From: Gracilaria gracilis
Taxonomy: Eukaryota > Rhodophyta > Florideophyceae > Gracilariales > Gracilariaceae
Length of the DNA stretch: 64,000 nt
Direction: 5' to 3'
Assembly (NCBI GenBank): GCA_030374805.1
Contig: JARGSG010000228.1
Location: 124,001 to 188,000 of the forward strand
Part shown: piece after piece, positions 61,790 to 64,000 of the stretch
How the letters are laid out: each line of letters begins with the position of its first letter
Numbering within the stretch: the first letter of the stretch is position 1
Program-made: the position numbers and the translations under genes
The notes under the pieces: generated by a model
What the model was told of the DNA's origin: nothing
Seen by the model: only the letters and a program-made list of their open reading frames with translations
The model's database searches: none

Positions 61790-61955
61790 AAGTTCGTAGT
61801 CGACCACATCATGGAACACCCATACCATCCGTTTGGGTACATACAGTACCTCGTACGTTGGTACGGCTACGGGCCAGAGGCTGACTCGGATAAGCCCATC
61901 AAGCATCTCCCACGATCAAAAGTGGTTCAGTACCATCAACGTACTCTCACTGGTC
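61790..61955 (+). mobile_element. Element C: chromodomain
   Basis: FVVDHIMEHPYHPFG, YLVRWYGYGPEADSDKP and IKHLPRSKVVQYHQR match the element A chromodomain block by block. Confidence 0.82.
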
Positions 61956-62239
61956 TCCCGACGGCAATTGTCATTGCCCAGTTGGGATAAACTGCCCCGA
62001 AGGGGAAGAAGCTAGCTCACCTAGAAGGAAGTTCAGGAGTGGAAGAAAACAAAGCTGGCACTTGGAAGAGAAAAACATACGTCATAGAAAGAAGTAGGTT
62101 TAATGGCCAGCAGGGCGGAATCCTACGACAACACCGCATAGCGGGAATCAGGTGGAAAATGGACTAAGCCCTCGACCCTTGGTTGGAAGGGCGCGGAGCA
62201 CCGTCGTTTCCACCCCTACTGCTGGGATTGGATCCGTCA

Positions 62240-63220
62240 GTAAGGCTTGCAGCTAACGCGTCCCGCATTGCAGCGACGTCCCCCTCGCAATGTTTGCAGA
62301 AAACCCAACACCACGGAGGAACTGAGTGATGACATCCGTATCACCAGTCCTACCAACAGAGAGCAGAAAGGCGGGCACCTCGACCACTTCGGTTTCGTCC
62401 GAAAGAAAAACCACCACGGCGCCCACCGATGAAGGTTCGGGCTCGAGTGGATTCACCGGCTCAGCCGTCGCCGTGGCCGTTACTGCCATGTCGTTGGAAG
62501 TCGGCCCAGCCGCATTGGCGGAAGAAACCACTTCGACTACGTCGTCCTCATACTCCATCTCGGGTTCGTATTCCATCATTTAGTCATCGTCACTGCCGTA
62601 GGCGTGGTAAAACTCGTCAGCATCAACGACGTCAACGGAATGCCCGTAAGGGATGTATCTCGACGTCCTCCCCAGGAGTAAGCCTCGATCACCGCCAAGC
62701 GGGTGGAGTACGAAATCTCAGCTTGTGAAATTGAATCAGGAATTGGGAACTCGAAGATCGCCCGGCTCTGCCGTGCATACCCCAAGCGATCCAACGCCAC
62801 CTGAGCGGAAGCCATCGACTCGCCGGAACGCCGCAGAACTGCGACGGGAGGAACGGCTACCCATCGACGCCAATCCCACGAAGTGGTGACTACCGCCGAA
62901 AGATCTCCGGGAAGACAATCGGTACCGTCAGCATAAGAATTGAAGAGCTCCTCGTTGAAAATGGCTGTAGGATGAAACTACGGAGCATTCCGGAAGAGAT
63001 GCGCGTGATCTCGAGGGTTCTGCTCGACTAACTGGTCGTAGGAAGGCCACGGCACTTCGTGCATGATGTGAACATGAGACTGGTGCTCCGGAGTGAGAAT
63101 GTGCCCGCCACTGGCGTTGTTGCCCTAAGACGCCCAAAAACATTTCCGCTTTGCGGAAAAGGCACGGAAGGAAATCCGGAAAAGTATCCCGGGTTTGGAG
63201 TTTGACCGCTCATCGCGCGA
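62240..63220 (-). pseudogene. Element C: antisense gene relic
   Basis: On the strand opposite to integrase, segments match the 557-aa antisense protein of element A in the same order: MSGQTPNPGYFSGFPSVPFP (A: MSG...GFTGFRSVPLPQ), a WPSYD/LPGDL block, ALDRLGYARQSRAIFEFPIP (A: ALVRIGHQRQSRAPFEFLIP), an acidic linker and DVITQFLRGVGFSA (A: AFIAQFLQEVGLGA). It is broken. Confidence 0.8.
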
Positions 63221-63436
63221 GTCACTCGAGGGACACAGGAAGGTTGGTAGTAAGACCGCGAAAGCAAAAAGTAGACGGTTATGAACAGGAACGGTCTTTG
63301 TTACAGCGAGGTTTGCACTGTCTAGTTGTAGGGACTCGGTCTTCGCGAGGCGAGATGGAATCCGAAGACTTCAGGAACGCGCTTTTATGCCCATCGTTGG
63401 GAGTTCGAAGGGCCATCGCAACGGCGCGGCCCACTC

Positions 63437-63451
63437 TGAAGGAGGGGGATA
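63437..63451 (+). other. Polypurine tract of element C
   Basis: GAAGGAGGGGGATA directly before the LTR start at 63,452. Confidence 0.75.
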
Positions 63452-64000
63452 TGAAAGACAACACTCCTTGGGGGCGATTTGAAAGACTGCGTTAATTTCC
63501 GCATCATGAGCTAGTAAGTATATATGAGCTACACCGCTATTAGCATGTCGCATCGCTGATGTAATTTCCAGAGATGTGCAAGTGGATTGCACCTCTCGAG
63601 GCGCCGGTTACCGGGTGTGAGTAGCACAAATGTAGCACGGATATACCGGAGGCAGTGTATCCAGCATTGCTGTATTGGCTTAGGGGATGTCTACACCTGG
63701 ACATTTTACGACGCTTTTTGTCCAAATGCCCACAACCAGACGCAATTTTTGTCCCAATATAACACGAAGCGTTTGTCCACAGCGCGTCTACGATCAAGGG
63801 GAAACTGGGTACGCTACAGAAGCGTATCCACTCCTTGGAAACCTCTGTCGCAATGGACACAAAGCACAAAATCGTGCTTCTGGCTCTCCTGCAGGCACTC
63901 GAATGCCTCGAGAACGACACCCAAGCCGTAGCGCTTGCTCTCGTATTTAATACGACACTGCTGACAACACTATCCTCCATAGGGGAGAGACGAACAGCAG
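63452..64000 (+). repeat. 3' LTR of element C (partial, runs off the window)
   Basis: Begins TGAAAGACAACACTCCTTGG and matches the inverted solo LTR at 41,714-42,565 along its visible length, which predicts an LTR of about 850 bp ending beyond the window. Contains TATATATGAG about 65 bp in. Confidence 0.8.

Larger units (their letters stand above)
59640..64000 (+). mobile_element. LTR retrotransposon C, 5'-truncated Ty3/gypsy fragment
   Basis: A plus-strand fragment begins inside integrase (RRKFYWPAMAVDCHATMRFC) and continues through the integrase core and C-terminus (to about 60,500), a linker, the chromodomain (about 61,790-61,950), the antisense gene relic, polypurine tract and 3' LTR, running off the window. 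It is most like element A at protein level (FYWPAMAVDC, LPRSKVVQYH shared). Gag, protease and RT are absent. It is broken with many breaks and is of middle to old age. Confidence 0.88.

Noticed and set aside
1-64000. tRNA, rRNA or snRNA genes
   Set aside because: I looked for TTCGA-type T-loops with flanking stems and for conserved rRNA/snRNA words and found none that hold up; a covariance-model scan would be decisive.

Overview
This is nuclear DNA of a eukaryote. The genes are eukaryotic (translation termination factor eRF3, DPH1, CDK5RAP3, the Sin3/HDAC subunit SAP30), and the SAP30-like gene carries a 77-bp GT-AG intron. Most host genes are long, uninterrupted, GC-rich open frames packed head-to-head or tail-to-tail, as in an intron-poor unicellular alga or protist. 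A red alga such as a Porphyridium relative is my guess, not something the sequence proves.

Layout. 1-5.8 kb: relics and repeats, namely a decayed eRF3 fragment, a broken PIF/Harbinger transposase, and two diverged direct repeats, each with a TATA box exactly 552 bp upstream of an ATG. 5.9-6.8 kb: uridine phosphorylase. 7.5-8.0 kb: a Mutator-type MITE with a 10-bp target duplication. 9.6-22.3 kb: a compact, GC-rich host block with eRF3, DPH1, an IAH1-type esterase, a TPR protein, CDK5RAP3, QueF, SAP30 and Xaa-Pro aminopeptidase. 22.4-25.8 kb: an unrecognised gene, a gene relic and a secreted Cys-rich protein with a basic repeat tail. 26.9-27.8 kb: a satellite of ten 83-bp units, each centred on a hairpin. 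28.4-64 kb: nested mobile elements and broken genes.

The mobile region holds three Ty3/gypsy elements with integrase chromodomains. Element A (29,971-41,380) has two 769-bp LTRs, a perfect 5-bp target duplication, and gag, protease, RT/RNase H, integrase and chromodomain; it looks nearly whole and young. Element B (42,742-53,687) is old and decayed. Element C (from about 59.6 kb past the window end) is a 5'-truncated fragment. All three carry an extra gene between the chromodomain and the 3' LTR on the opposite strand to gag-pol. In A it is an intact 557-codon frame, and C keeps a recognisably similar protein. This antisense gene is the best candidate here for an undescribed system.

Other leading observations are a QueF-type nitrile reductase (bacterial queuosine pathway) sharing a promoter interval with SAP30, a UPF1 pseudogene split into two head-to-head halves, and extra internal polypurine-tract copies in the retroelements. 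The host genes are otherwise housekeeping: translation termination (eRF3), EF2 diphthamide modification (DPH1), UFMylation/ER-phagy (CDK5RAP3), chromatin repression (SAP30), peptide turnover (aminopeptidase) and nucleoside salvage (uridine phosphorylase).
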